Shown here one piece after another: positions 10,506 to 21,790 of a stretch of DNA of 64,000 nt; positions within the stretch are counted from its first letter, which is position 1, and each line of letters starts with the position of its first letter. A program made the position numbers and the translations under genes. The stretch is taken from assembly GCF_032452875.1 (NCBI RefSeq), contig NC_083884.1, forward strand, positions 19,795,501-19,859,500, in the 5' to 3' direction. This DNA is from Bos javanicus (Eukaryota; Chordata; Mammalia; Artiodactyla; Bovidae). Under the pieces are notes generated by a model, which searched no databases, was not told the DNA's origin, and was given only the letters and a program-made list of their open reading frames with translations.

Positions 10506-11016
10506 AAAATAACCCCCGCAAATAATTACTTTAGAAAGATTCTATGAAGGCATGCTAGTGTTTTAGCCATGGCTACTTGTACATGAAACTTACACTTTTT
10601 TATATATTCTGAAATTTATCCCTACTGTTTTTAAAATCTGGAAACTAAAATTAGGAAAAGAATTTTAAGAAACAATTTTGTTCTTATACTGGGACTTCCA
10701 GTAAAATGCAAATTACCACTAAACAGATAAGAATTATTAAATTGCAGATGAAAATTTATTCCTGTCCCAAACTGCCAAGGCAGAAGCTCTAAAAGCAGAG
10801 TTCTATCTTGATGCAGAATTGGAATGGAAGAAGTGAAATATAACTTTATTGGAATAAAATATAAGGAATCTGGGGAATACATCTAGACATTGAAAAGTTA
10901 TTTGAGAGTAAGCTCTCAGCCACTGTCTTGAAGGAATGATCACAGCAAGGAGGAAGAGGACAGAGTTTGAAAGAGCCACCACTGTAAGTAGCACAGAGAA
11001 GTTAATGGGTTACCCT
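10506..11016. other. Unassigned sequence
   Basis: No known repeat. Overlapping minus-strand frames at 10631-10882 and 10803-10994 have no family features. Confidence 0.5.
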
Positions 11017-11028
11017 ATGACTTGTTAA
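11017..11028. repeat. Target-site duplication, left copy
   Basis: ATGACTTGTTAA is repeated exactly at 11364-11375 and brackets the SINE dimer. Confidence 0.85.
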
Positions 11029-11363
11029 GGGCTTCCCAGGTACCTCAGCTGGTAAAGAATCGGCCTGCCATGCAGGAGACCCTGGTTAAATTCCTAGGTC
11101 GGGAAGATACCCTGGAGAAAGAATAGGCTACCCACTCCAGTATTCTTGGGCTTTACTTGTGGCTCAGATGGTAAAGAATCCACCTGCAATGCGGGAGACC
11201 TGGGTTCAGTCCCTGGGTTGGAAAGATCCCCTGGAGGAGGGCATGGCAACCCACTCCAGTATTCTTGCCTGGAGAATTCCCACGGACAGAGGAGCCTGGC
11301 AGACTACAGTCCATAGGTTAGTGCAGAGTCAGACACAATTGAGTGACTAAGCACACACAGCAC
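11029..11363 (+). mobile_element. Dimeric Bov-tA SINE
   Basis: Two sense Bov-tA units are fused head to tail. Unit 1 (11029-about 11148) has a full tRNA-like head but is cut at 'CCAGTATTCTTGGGC'. Unit 2 (about 11149-11363) is complete and ends GAGTGACTAAGCACACACAG. One 12-bp target-site duplication surrounds the pair, so the dimer was retroposed as a single RNA. Confidence 0.9.
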
Positions 11364-11375
11364 ATGACTTGTTAA
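11364..11375. repeat. Target-site duplication, right copy
   Basis: The second copy of ATGACTTGTTAA, directly after the dimer tail. Confidence 0.85.
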
Positions 11376-11723
11376 AATGAGTGGGTTTGGGATTTGCAGG
11401 AGGCCTTTGTGATTCAATTTGAAATGACCCGTTCTTTCTTTAAATTATTGTTCTTTGTAGTTCCATTTACATATTGGAGTAAGCAGGGTAAGGAGAGAGA
11501 TGTAATCCTTATCCATAACATTATACTTTCTCTCTCTCTGTTCCTATTTATTTCTTTTGTCCTTTAGTGAGATGGAATTTTCTCATTGATAAATAGTGTT
11601 AGAAAAAATAAATCACTATCTTAGATTACTTTATAATTTTTTGTACAAGTTCATGTTCATTATCTTATATCTTCCTAGCAACTTAAAAATTAAATTGAAT
11701 TTGTACTGTTTAAGCTTTTGAAA

Positions 11724-11921
11724 GTGTTAGCTGTTCAGTCCTGTCTGACTCTTTGCAACCCTATGGATTGTAGCCTGCCAGGCTCCTCTGTCCATGGAAT
11801 TCTCCAGGCAAGAATACTGGAGTGGGTAGCCATTCCTTCCTCTCGGAGATCTTCCCAACCCAGGGTCTCCCATTGAAGACAGATTTTTTTTTTTTTTTTT
11901 TTACCTTGTGAACCACCAGTG
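11724..11921 (-). mobile_element. Bov-tA SINE with internal poly-T
   Basis: A minus-strand Bov-tA flanked by the 12-bp duplication AAGCTTTTGAAA (11712-11723 and 11922-11933). Within the tRNA-like head, the expected 'GATTCTTTACC' has become a run of about 20 T (11883-11902). This expansion must be secondary, because it lies in an internal region and not in the tail. Confidence 0.93.
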
Positions 11922-11933
11922 AAGCTTTTGAAA

Positions 11934-14439
11934 TCTGTGGTCACTGTCTGGCACATCTGAAATGTGAATGAGCAAGAATTCTAACTCCCATTAAGGCTCG
12001 TGATCCCCAAATATTTATTTCCTATAGCGCAATCACTTTGGGGTATGATTCCTTAAGGTCTAAGAAATAAAATAAAATCAGTTAGGATGTGTCGATTTAA
12101 AACAAACAGAGCAAATACTCTCTTATCTTTTGCAAACATTAGATAGTTTTAGAAAATAGATCACCTGTTTCATGGAGTGAAACAGACATTGAGGTTTTAC
12201 CTCTACCTCAGATTGGAAGAAGATGCCTATATGAGCCCTTTGGGGGAGTTTCATGTAATTATGGAGTTTCAGTATTATTTCAAATCTTTCAGGGCATAAT
12301 TCTTTTTCTTGAATGATACTAGAGCCTTCTTTGGTTTTTCCTTCATTTATTAAAAAATAAATGCCAAATATTTTACTAATTGCCTTCAAATCAATAGTGA
12401 ACAGTCTCATGAATCTATGTTTCTTGCCCTCCTTGTTTCCTCAAAGGAAAGCAAAGTTACATGATATTCTACAAAATATAAGTTCTTGGTTTAATATTAT
12501 CATTTTATGCCTCATGCTTACATTTACATTTTAACCAATGCAAAGCAATGTGCATTTCTTGGTTTGTCTCGGGATATGTTTTCTATGCTTCTGTTATCTT
12601 GCATTGATTTAGAATGTCTTCTCTGGACAGTTGGTGCTAACGTAAGTTGTGTCTTTAAGTGATGGCAATATTATCATGCAGAAGAATAATGTTTCCATTA
12701 ATGCTTAAGTCATTATTTAAAAGGATAATTATAATTCTTCATGAGAATGTTGATCTTCCTGGGAGGCAAGGGAGAGACATGTTATATAATTCCTTCTCAG
12801 CAGCTCGGGAGAATGGAGATATTTGAAGCTTGGCACCTTTCCATGTCCTTAGGCAGGGGAAAACATGAAGGAGTGACCAGTGATGACAAGCGACATGTTT
12901 CCTGCTCAGGATGGTTTCCCTGATTTCAAGGCAGGTCCCTGAGTGCTCCTGTGCTTTGGCGTCTTCATTCCTGGGGAAGACTTTTTGGCCCCTAGGATCG
13001 CTATTTTCTCTTTTAACAAGCAACTGACACATTGAACAGAGATGACACATAGACTCTAGTCATAAAGGCAGTTTTGATTTTTTTCCCTCCCTCTTATCTT
13101 TCTAAATATGGACTGTGGGATGAGACTTTCCCATCACTGTGAAACATTAGGCAGGCTCCAGGGCATTTCTGGTCACTCTTGGGCAACACAGTTTTTTGGT
13201 AACTTAAGGTCACAGACAACTGTCTCAGTTTAGTAATTTTACTGTCAGTTGCATGTGTTAGTAAAAAACTTCAATTTTGAGTTAAAGTTGAGGCTTCTTC
13301 CTTTCTGGCAGCTCAGTGGGAAGCCCGAATGTAAAATGGGAGTGGTAGGGATTTATTACCTAATCTTCTACTTCCTCTTTTCTTCTCCAACTCACTGGTA
13401 GAAGTTTCTTCAGGGTTTGGGGGTGGCGAGGAAGAAGAGGTAAGAAACTAGGCAATGATACTATTTCTTGGCTCCCTGTGTGGCGATTTAGCATCTTGGC
13501 AGGTGTTTACAGCTGACAACTTGACAGATATTTATAGTCTAGTCTTCTGTGGTGACTTTTGTGAGTTTTCTGTACTTCTCTGCAAGATCTCAAGCAGGGG
13601 GTCAGCTTGCTCTTTGCCGTATGATTAGTAAATGTATGTTTTTTCTAGTAGAAAATGATCTCTTATACTGTGGCACGAGCCATGTATTTTATTCAGTGCT
13701 TGATAAATGTGTGATAATCAACTGAAGACAGTCCAAGAAACAGTACATTAAACTGGGCTGGTTAGTCAATCTAGGGAAAGAATTATACTGATGGGACCTA
13801 TGGGAGAGAAGAGAGTACAGATCAACACGATGTTAGGATAATATTGATATTGCAAGTAGGAAGAGAAATGATAGGATTGAAGTTATTCACAAGGGGAAAA
13901 GGCATAAGGGGAAAGAAAGAGCATAAAGATAGATATTGTGTTGCCAAATAAAAAGAGACTCTTCAGGTGACATTAAGATTGTCTGTGAATCAGAAACTGT
14001 GGAGATGTAAAAGAGGAAGTTACATAAGTGTATTTTATTTGTGGTTAGACAGGAAATAATTTCACAACAACAAATGATCCAGCAGGATTAAACAGCTCAA
14101 AATAACTTTGCCCAAATACTTCTAAGGATTTAGGTAGTCAATAAAACAGGGAAGGAAAGGGCCAGTGAACATCATTATTCTTTTATAAGAGAAGTTTATA
14201 TGGCTCTTTTAAAAGAATGGAGCTGTGTTAAAAACAGGAATTAAATGGTTGAAATAGGAGTTTAATCTAAAGGCAATAAGACCACTAATATGCTCACTAA
14301 ATACCAGTTGGCTATTAGGAACCTATTTAATGAGATTTGCCAACCACGAAAACTGCCGTGTCTATCTGTTAAGTAGTTGTTAAATATCAATAATTTTGTT
14401 TGTTATGGAAAATACAGTTATACTACATCAACACAGTAA
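11934..14439. other. Unassigned single-copy-looking stretch
   Basis: About 2.5 kb with no recognised repeat, exon or RNA gene. The open frames 12123-12410 (minus), 12739-13050 (minus) and 12741-12923 (plus) overlap or lack family features. Purine-rich sections occur at 13800-14000. This is one of the longest repeat-poor blocks here and a reasonable place to test for conserved non-coding elements. Confidence 0.45.
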
Positions 14440-14690
14440 ATAATAAGTAATAAATTGTTTATTCCAAGCCAAGCACTATTCTGTGGATTTCCTGAAATCC
14501 GGGGTCTCCTGGACTCCCGGCCTATCAGGTCAGTGTTACTGTGTCCTCATTCACAGCTGGGAGAGCTGAGGTCTGGGAAGTGTAATTAACTTACCTAAGA
14601 TCACACAGCTGGCCAGTGGTATGAAACTTGAACTCGGGCAGTCTGACTCCAGAACCCACCTTCCTACCGGTGTGTTACCCAGTGGCACCT
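14440..14690 (+). repeat. MIR SINE
   Basis: The clear MIR pieces are 'AACTTACCTAAGATCACACA', 'GCTGGCCAGTGGTA', 'GAACTCGGGCAGTCTGACTC' and 'CCAGAACCCA'. It is nearly full length. Confidence 0.87.
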
Positions 14691-14955
14691 GTCATAAAGT
14701 GCTCAGGAGACTTAAGGAAAATCTAAGAATGGCAGCCTCACCAGCTAGAGGCTGGACGATCTGATTGTCAGCCCAGAGCTTCCTGTGGTCTGTGTCACAC
14801 TGATGGTGGATTCAGATGATGATCTGTTGAAAGCAGTGCAAAGGAGTCATTCTTACAAACCCTCACTCTCACATCTGCCCATAGCTTCTGTGAGGTCAAG
14901 AACTGGAGACAGGAAAGCAGGGCTCCTAAAATTTCAACCTTCCTAGCTTTTCTTT
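14691..14955. other. Unassigned sequence
   Basis: No repeat or gene is recognised. Confidence 0.5.
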
Positions 14956-15235
14956 GCCTCAGGTTTTTTTTTTTTTTTTTATTCTTTGGTCAATGGCAGT
15001 CTCAAATCCATCCTCCTTTTGTTGACCACCTGAAGTTTCTCCTGCATAACTCCTGCATTTCAGCTCTTCCATTTTGCTTGCTGCTGGGTTGAAGGTGGGA
15101 AAACCTTGTCTCAAAGATTCACTGATCACTGAAAGCAAAGTGTTGACAAGAAGTCTGAAAATGTGCAAGTGAATGACCTGAAGGTTTTGCATCTGTAGTA
15201 TTGTATTACAGTTCATCTTTTAGGGGCAAACAATG
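14956..15235 (-). pseudogene. Possible retropseudogene or A-tailed insertion
   Basis: A T16-17 run at about 14966-14982 is followed by about 235 bp of non-SINE, non-L1 sequence. On the minus strand this has the form of a retroposed RNA with a poly(A) tail. An open frame of 85 codons (15216-14959) reads into the A run, giving a lysine-rich end. I do not recognise the parent gene. No convincing target-site duplication is seen (only GCCTCA is shared near the ends), so this is a weak call. Confidence 0.25.
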
Positions 15236-15246
15236 AATGATGAAAG

Positions 15247-15268
15247 CCTCAAACAAAACAAAACAAAA
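15247..15268. repeat. (CAAAA)n microsatellite
   Basis: Four imperfect CAAAA units. Confidence 0.7.
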
Positions 15269-16558
15269 ACTCTGAGAAGGAATGTTGTGCTCACATTATT
15301 GTTGCTTGTTAAAACCACATGTAATAACTATAGCCCATAGCAGGATTAGATTTTCTGCAACATCATTAATAATTAATCCTCTAAATTTACTGTTGACTGC
15401 TAATGAATATACACCAAGTGTATTACTCACTCTAAATTCTTTCCCAATACGTCAATTTTTCCTTCTTATTTCTTTTTTATTTTCCCTAATTTTTCAAAGT
15501 TGAAATGAATGTCATTTCCTACTGCTCCATAATGCTTCTAAGAACTCATTTTTCCCCCCTAGAGCTTACCTACCAATAGAAGTTTTGAATAATCAAATCA
15601 TAGCCATTTCTTTATCTTTCACTTGACTAAATTGTAGATTATGCCCTCAGGTTAAGACTTGCATCATTTGTACCTCAATACAATGTGCCAAGCACATTGT
15701 ACATTTTACAACTCAATAACAGCCTGAGTAACAACATATATGAGAGTTTATTAACTTCAACTGAACATATTAACCTGGATGGAGCGTCTACTTTTAAGGA
15801 AGTAATTATGCATCCACACTAGACTATGTGGGAGTTGAAAGTCTGGAAAAGATATAGCAAGACCGTTATGTAAGAAACTCAGCTAAACATACTCAGCTGA
15901 AATAAAGCACGTAATTCCAGAATTAGTATATAGTGAATGACATCAGTGAGTTAAGGCACATGGCATGTATGACCGTATCCTGGGTTAGCAACTTTATAGT
16001 CACTCTTTGCACACTTTTCCACTACCTCATGGTAAATTTGAAGAAAGCTCTTTGCATGGGATCTGTATTTTCTTGATACAACTTTTGGCTATTTCTTTTT
16101 GGACCCTCTGCCCAGAAGCGAAAAACAGCTGATTCTTAAAAGAACCCTTCCATTGGTCTGAAAACTCTCATTAAGTCAAGTTTAAACTTCTTTCTCCAAG
16201 CTAAATATCTGTTGTTATTCATAGCTTTTGGTAAATTTGTTTGTCATATGCATGAGTAGGCGGCATAATGCAGTGTGTGATGTAATCTTTACACATGGGT
16301 TGCATGTATAAGTGGTCATGTTACTGATAATTTCTACCACCTGGAATATTCTGACTTCATGAGATTTTCTCCCCTAGTTTTCATTTCCTAGTTTTCAGAA
16401 ATCCAACAGCAGGTGATGTTAGAGAACTGAAACGGTGGTGGTGATGGAACTAAAATAGATCTGTCAAAGTAGAGTAACATTTTTCATTTTCCAGTGCAGA
16501 CTGATGCATGTTTTAGTACATCTAGCTGATTACCAGTCCATAAGTTTTATGCTTTCCA
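15269..16558. other. Unassigned sequence
   Basis: About 1.3 kb, AT-rich. The segment 15675-15750 ('AATGTGCCAAGCACATTGTA' and following) faintly resembles a MIR 5' region but is too diverged to call. Confidence 0.45.
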
Positions 16559-17053
16559 CAGCTTTCCTGTCTAATAAGGGAGCTACTAGCCACCTGTGGT
16601 TATTTAAGTTTGCTGCTGCTGCTAAGTCGCTTTAGTCGTGTCCGACTCTGTGCGACCCCATGGACGGCAGCCCACCAGGCTCCCCCGTCCCTGGGATTCT
16701 CCAGGAAAGAACACTGGAGTGGGTTGCCATTTCCTTCTCCAATGCATGAAAGTGAAAAGTCAAAGTAAAGTCGCTCAGTCATGTCCAACTCTTAGCGACC
16801 CCATAGACTGCAGCCTACCAGGCTCCTCCGTCCATGAGATTTTCCAGGCAAGAGTACTGGAGTGGGGTGCCATTGCCTTCTCCGTATTTAAGTTTAAAGC
16901 AATTAAAGTAAGACAAAAGCCTCAATTCTTCGGTCACAGTAGCCACATCTCATGCACTCATGTGCACATAGCTGCATGTGCTAGTGGCTACCATGCTGGA
17001 CAGTGTATCTCTGGAGTATGTTCCACATTGTGGGACATTCTAATGGATGGTGT
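16559..17053. mobile_element. hAT-type MITE split by a BOV-A2
   Basis: Two halves of one DNA transposon. The left half has 'CTACTAGCCACCTGTGGTTA'. The right half has 'CACAGTAGCCACATCTCATG', 'TGCTAGTGGCTACCATGCTG' and 'GGACATTCTAATGGATGGTG'. These match the 'CAGYGCTGTCCAATAGA' class of hAT MITEs. The BOV-A2 at 16612-16884 divides them. Confidence 0.72.
16612..16884 (-). mobile_element. BOV-A2 SINE
   Basis: A minus-strand dimeric BOV-A unit. It starts with the GCT tail, then TAAGTCGC-TTAGTCGTGTCC, 'CCAATGCATGAAAGTGAAAA' (the linker), and ends GGTGCCATTGCCTTCTCC. The flanking duplication is TATTTAAGTTT at 16601-16611 and 16885-16895. The low divergence indicates it is younger than the MITE it sits in. 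Confidence 0.95.
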
Positions 17054-18569
17054 TCCTTAGTGTACAGCAACCCTGATCTCCTGCCTACATGTTCATCATG
17101 GCACAGAAAAGTACCTTTTAGTGATTTGTAAGTCATATTATTAGGTTGTTGAGTGCATTGTAAAAGAATCTTGGAGTTGGTGAAATAATTTTTACCCCAT
17201 ACACACTCTTAAGGGTAGGACAGGACTCAAGGGGGTCCTCTCCCTGATCTCAGAAAATGTTCATCTTCACCTGTGTGGCTGCTGGTTCATATGCTATTTC
17301 TCTCACTAGGAATTAGGAAAAAGCCATTAAGCTTCTTACTTTACTTGCCTTACTCATTTTTTTAATGAAGTACTTTCCCAAGTTTTATTAGAGAACATCG
17401 CAACATCTGTAATAAGGTAGCTAGAGTTCAGTGTTTTTTCTTTTTCATTCCTGTATGTATGCGTTGATATCAATGTTTAATTTTAACAGTAAGTGTTAAA
17501 ATTGTTTATAGGTGCTTTTGCCCTTCCTGTATTTGGTGACATGGCCCCCACTGGTACCATGGCAGGCTCTGTACTGATCATGATATTAAGATGAAAATTT
17601 CATATGATCAGTTGGAAGGAAAATATAAGCAATTGTCAAATTTCTAATATTTCATGCTCAAGTTGTTTTTTCCCCTCCTTTTTTGATCTTGGCCTCAAAT
17701 GAGCTTCCCTATATAATTAGTAAATGATTTGGACCTAAATATATTGCTGGTACTCAAAGAAGAAGCAGTCTACTCAGGAATGACTCAATTTTTTCAAATA
17801 TTACATTTAGGGGGAAGAATTGTAAAAGGATATAGATTTTTGATGTGACAAATGTTAGGGATTTATTTAAATCCCTTAATATTTTTTTCTCTGCAAAAAC
17901 ATGGTTATATTTCAGATCTTCAGCTACTATTTACATCTGGCTAAAGTGTGGTTGCCTCTGGGGTCCCAGTGGGGTGAAAGGCGAAGTGGCCCAGGGCAGG
18001 AGTTTCGTGCATTACATTATCACCTGTCACTATGTCTTATATTCTTTGTAAGAACAAGATAGCCTGCCCCACTCAGGTCAAGAACTTGACCATCAGCCAG
18101 ATGCCCAACAGCTTGTTTGACCTCATTAAAACTGAACGATCATGTTAATGTTTGGGGCTGAGGCCAAACCTCTTAGAGCTGTTTAGAATTTCTGAGGATA
18201 TTACCATAGGATTTGGTTTCTGATCTTTTCTTAGTATTTTCTAGCGGATCAGTCTGACTGGAAATAGACTGAGGGAATTAGATCTGGAAATTGGAATGAA
18301 AAAACAAAGCATGTGCTGCAAGAAAATACAGCCAACACATGGCCACTTAGATTACTTTTTTCCCCCTCTAAAAACAATTTGTGATATAAAAGCATAGAAA
18401 ATAATATACCTTAAAATTATAGCTAAGTGGGAACTTGTGAACTCTAAAAGTAAAATGGCATTTGCTGTCCAGAGAGGCAAATAATTATAGTTGTTTTTAA
18501 TGTCAGGAAGTAATTTCTGTCTGATAACTCTGCTAACTCTGTGGCGACCTCTGCTCCCATGCCTGTCCT
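17054..18569. other. Unassigned sequence
   Basis: About 1.5 kb with no recognised repeat. A short in-frame stretch at 18050-18130 reads through without stops but shows no recognisable family, start codon or splice site. I make no gene call. Confidence 0.45.
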
Positions 18570-18780
18570 GTGCTGTGCTTAGTCGCTCAGTTGTGTCTGA
18601 CTCTTTGTGTCCCCATGGACTGTAACCCACCAGGCTTCTCTGTCCATGGGATTCTCCAGGCAAGAACAATGGAGTGGGTGGCCATGCCTTCCTCCAGAGG
18701 ATCTTCCTAACGCAGGGATCGAACCCAGGTCTCCAGCATTGCAGGTGGATTCTTTACCATCTGAGCCACCAGCGAAGCCC
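18570..18780 (-). mobile_element. Bov-tA SINE
   Basis: A complete minus-strand copy: 'TTAGTCGCTCAGTTGTGTCT' tail, 'GGATTCTCCAGGCAAGAACA', 'GGATCTTCCTAACGCAGGG', and head CTGAGCCACCAGCGAAGCCC. Overlapping open frames on both strands come from the SINE and should not be annotated as genes. Confidence 0.94.
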
Positions 18781-19430
18781 ATCCTGCGGAAGGTCAAAAA
18801 AATAAACGTACATCACATAGGAAAGGTGGCATGGGATAACAGTACAATTCCTAGCAGCTTTGTCAAGGTCACATGGAATTAGCAACTGATCAGGTTTTCT
18901 GAAGTTGGCATATTTTTTTGAATATATATCCGGCCTGTATCTATGAAGGATAAAGTTTTTACTTCTCATTTAATTATTTCCTGCCAGAGGACATTCTTCC
19001 ATCATTGCTTGGGGTCTGTTGAACTTCCCTGCTCAGTGGTCCTGTCAACCTGGAACAAATGCCTCCGCTAATTGGTGTCCTGCCCTGTAGTCCTCACGCT
19101 GGGTTCAGCATGAAGCCAGTCTTTCTCAAAGAATGAGCTGAGTGTGATTGGAAGCCCTGTGATGCTCTGGAGCACAGATGTGCAGGGCCTGGATGTGTTT
19201 GTCCAGTCAGTATGGATGCTTTTCAAACACAAATAATACAGTTGATCAAATTGGGTTGTTGTTTTTACCTTTCATAGAAATGATATCTATGGCACTTGTG
19301 CTCTTGCACATGGATACTTATTAGTCGTCAATGACTCTGGGACTCATCCTTGATTCTTAAAACTATTATCAGCCATGAAGGTAGTCAGAAGGAAAGAAGA
19401 CTGAGGCTGAATCCCCACTGTCAGCTGATG
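18781..19430. other. Unassigned sequence
   Basis: No repeat or gene is recognised. Confidence 0.5.
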
Positions 19431-19439
19431 TCTTATGCT

Positions 19440-19660
19440 TGCAGTCAGGCCCTTGTGGGCACCACCTTGGTCACTTCATTTCACATCTGTACTTCAGTCT
19501 CCTGGTCTGTAAAATTGTGATTTGGGACTAGAAGTTGACTAATACTCTTCTTATATTGGGTCACTTCATTTCATATTTGTACTTCGGTCTCCTGGTCTAT
19601 AAAATTGTGTTTTGGGACTAGAAGTTGACTAATACTGTTCTTATATTTAAAATGTATGAT
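19440..19660 (-). repeat. MIR-like sequence containing a 90-bp tandem duplication
   Basis: Units 19469-19558 and 19559-19648 are direct repeats of exactly 90 bp, both starting GGTCACTTCATTTCA. They differ at about six or seven positions. Each carries 'TCTCCTGGTCTRTAAAATTG', which resembles the antisense MIR core, so an old MIR appears to have been partly duplicated later. Confidence 0.8.
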
Positions 19661-19784
19661 TATATGACATGATTGGGGCAAAAGATGGAAGTAAAGATTA
19701 ATGCAATAAGAAGTAAGCTGTGCTGTGTTGATTCATGGAGATTTTATAATTATGCAGTTGAATTTTTCAAATCACACTCTTAAA

Positions 19785-19905
19785 AATATTTTTTTGAAAT
19801 ATAGTTGATTTATACAATGTTATGTTAGTTTCAGGTATACAGCAACGTATTTCAGTTATTCTTTTTTAGTTTCTGTTTCATTACAAGTTATTACAAGATA
19901 CTGAC
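19785..19905 (-). mobile_element. L1 3' end fragment
   Basis: The antisense L1 terminus: 'GAAATATAGTTGATTTATAC', 'AGTTTCAGGTATACAGCAAC' and 'ATTACAAGATACTGACTATA'. Confidence 0.82.
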
Positions 19906-19989
19906 TATAGTGTGGGCAGTTTTCACATGACCTTAACAAAATCATAACACTTTACATTTGAACAATAACATCTAAACTTGTTCTGGGTA

Positions 19990-20180
19990 TATTACAGTTT
20001 ATCAAGCACCTTTATGTACATGCTATGATTTGAACTTCACAGCCACCTAGTATAGTGAGTGAATAGAGCAATTATTGTCCAGAGCCTCAGAAATGTCATA
20101 TTGGAGAGGTCACTGAGGTTAGTGGTTGAACTGGCATGAACCCATTTCTTTGGTCACTAGTATAATAGCTGTTTCACTCT
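19990..20180 (+). repeat. MIR-like fragment
   Basis: 'ATGTACATGCTATGATTTGA', 'CAGAGCCTCAGAAATG' and 'GGTTGAACTGGCATGAACCC' follow the MIR order with heavy divergence. Confidence 0.5.
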
Positions 20181-20469
20181 ACCTCTAAACTTTATTTATT
20201 GCTAATAATTCTTCTAATAATTTTTTGGACTTAAAGAAAAATAGAATCTTGTAATATATATGATTACCATTTGTTTTTAGCTTACTGAAACCATTTTTTG
20301 GTTGGTATTTCAATGTATTTGACCTCTGTTCCAGTCACATTTCAAAAATTAAATTGTAGAATTGTGAAAGTTGTTTTATTTTTTACTTTATTTTCAAAGC
20401 CCGCACAAAAAAATGTTTAGTTCTTGGAAGTAGAGGCGAAAGGAATCTTACAGGTCTATCATTGTAAGC

Positions 20470-20945
20470 CATCTTAATACTCTTATTTACAAAACAGAAA
20501 TAGTCACAGATGTAGAAAACAGACTTATGATAACCAAGGGGGACAAGGGTAGGATAAATGAGAGACTGGGATTGACATATAGAAAATATATGCATGCTGC
20601 TGCTGCTGAGTCACTTCAGTCGTGTCCGACTCTGTGCGACCCCAAGGACTGCAGCCCACCAGGCTCCTCTGTCTATGGGATTTTCCAGGCAAGAGTGTTG
20701 GAGTGGGGTGCCATTGCCTTCTCTGAAATATATAACTGTGTATAAGAACCTAATAAGAACCTATTGTATCCTACAGTATAGCACAGGGAACTCTACTTAG
20801 TACTCTAACGAGCTATATGGGAAAATAATCCCATAATAATAATAAAAAAAGTGGATATATGTATAACTGATTAACTTGGCTATACAACAGAAACTAATGC
20901 AACATTGTAAATCAATTATACTCCAATAAAAATTAACTTAAAAAT
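20470..20945 (+). mobile_element. L1 3' UTR split by a SINE
   Basis: A sense L1 3' end: 'AACAGACTTATGATAACCAA', 'AGACTGGGATTGACATATAG', then after the SINE 'GTATAGCACAGGGAACTCTA', and the terminus 'CAATTATACTCCAATAAAAA'. A monomeric BOV-A interrupts it at 20592-20725. Confidence 0.88.
20592..20725 (-). mobile_element. BOV-A monomer SINE
   Basis: A single BOV-A unit (GCT tail, TCAGTCGTGTCCGACTCTG, GGTGCCATTGCCTTCTC). AAATATAT at 20584-20591 and 20726-20733 is the likely target-site duplication. Confidence 0.9.
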
Positions 20946-21678
20946 GGATAGATATGTGACTGGTGGAGAGAGGGACTTGACTTCATTGCCTGGTAAGACC
21001 TAACTGGCTCCTTGAATTTGGGAGGAAATTGTCCCCGTTAGCTATAACTATAGGAAAGTGCATTGAGATTTGAATTCCAGATTCTGGAGGGATGCACATG
21101 TTTTTGTTTTGTTCTTAAATTCATATAGAACATGGTAACCAAACATTGGACAGCCTTGAAAATCTTGTTTGCAGTGTGACAACTATTCGTAGGCAGCTAG
21201 GGTTCAGGATTCATTGAGAAATCTACATCTTGCATTGTGCCAATTGTGTAACTTCTCAGGAATTTATCTTGGGAGCTGTGATAAGAAATCACAACTGAGA
21301 CTCAAAACACTAATTTCAAATGCAAAGAACAACTATTTCAGAGCTATCTTCTTGAGGAATATTTGACTTTCTAACATTTTAAAGGAAGCTAAAATCTCTA
21401 AGCAAGAAGTTAGCACTTACATAAATTTTATCAGGTCATGCAAAATTGTGTTATTTTTGATTTTTTGAAACTCTGGGGTAGACATTTTTTCTAGGTTTAC
21501 ATTTTTCTAGGTTTTCTAGGTTTACATTCATTTTATTAAAATGACTACTGTTTCAATAAATGATAAATAATATTTTCTGTTTTCAACTCATCCCTAAAAG
21601 ACACCCTAAGGGATCTCTGGTTGAATGAAATTAACCTAAAAATAACATTCTTCCCATTGACTCATTCTCTTGATCATT
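20946..21678. other. Unassigned sequence
   Basis: About 730 bp with no recognised repeat. A local direct repeat, TTTCTAGGTTTACATT, appears twice near 21488-21530. Confidence 0.5.
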
Positions 21679-21790
21679 GTTGTTCAGTTGCTCTGTCGTG
21701 TCCAGCTCTTTGTGATCCCATGGACTGCAGCACACCAGGCTTCCCTGTCCTTCACCATCTCCCAGAGCTTGCTCAAACTCATGTCTCTTG
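21679..21790 (-). mobile_element. BovB LINE 3' fragment (short)
   Basis: Only the last ~110 bp of BovB are present in antisense: 'TTGTTCAGTTGCTCTGTCGT', 'CTTCACCATCTCCCAGAGCT' and 'TGCTCAAACTCATGTCTCTT'. Confidence 0.85.

Noticed and set aside
16620..16680. GCT triplet runs as coding polyalanine or a disease-type expansion
   Set aside because: They are the tail of antisense BOV-A2 elements (also at 20.6, 24.9, 39.8 and 56.2 kb).
18050..18130. Stop-free stretch resembling a short coding remnant
   Set aside because: Too short, with no recognisable protein and no splice or start signals.
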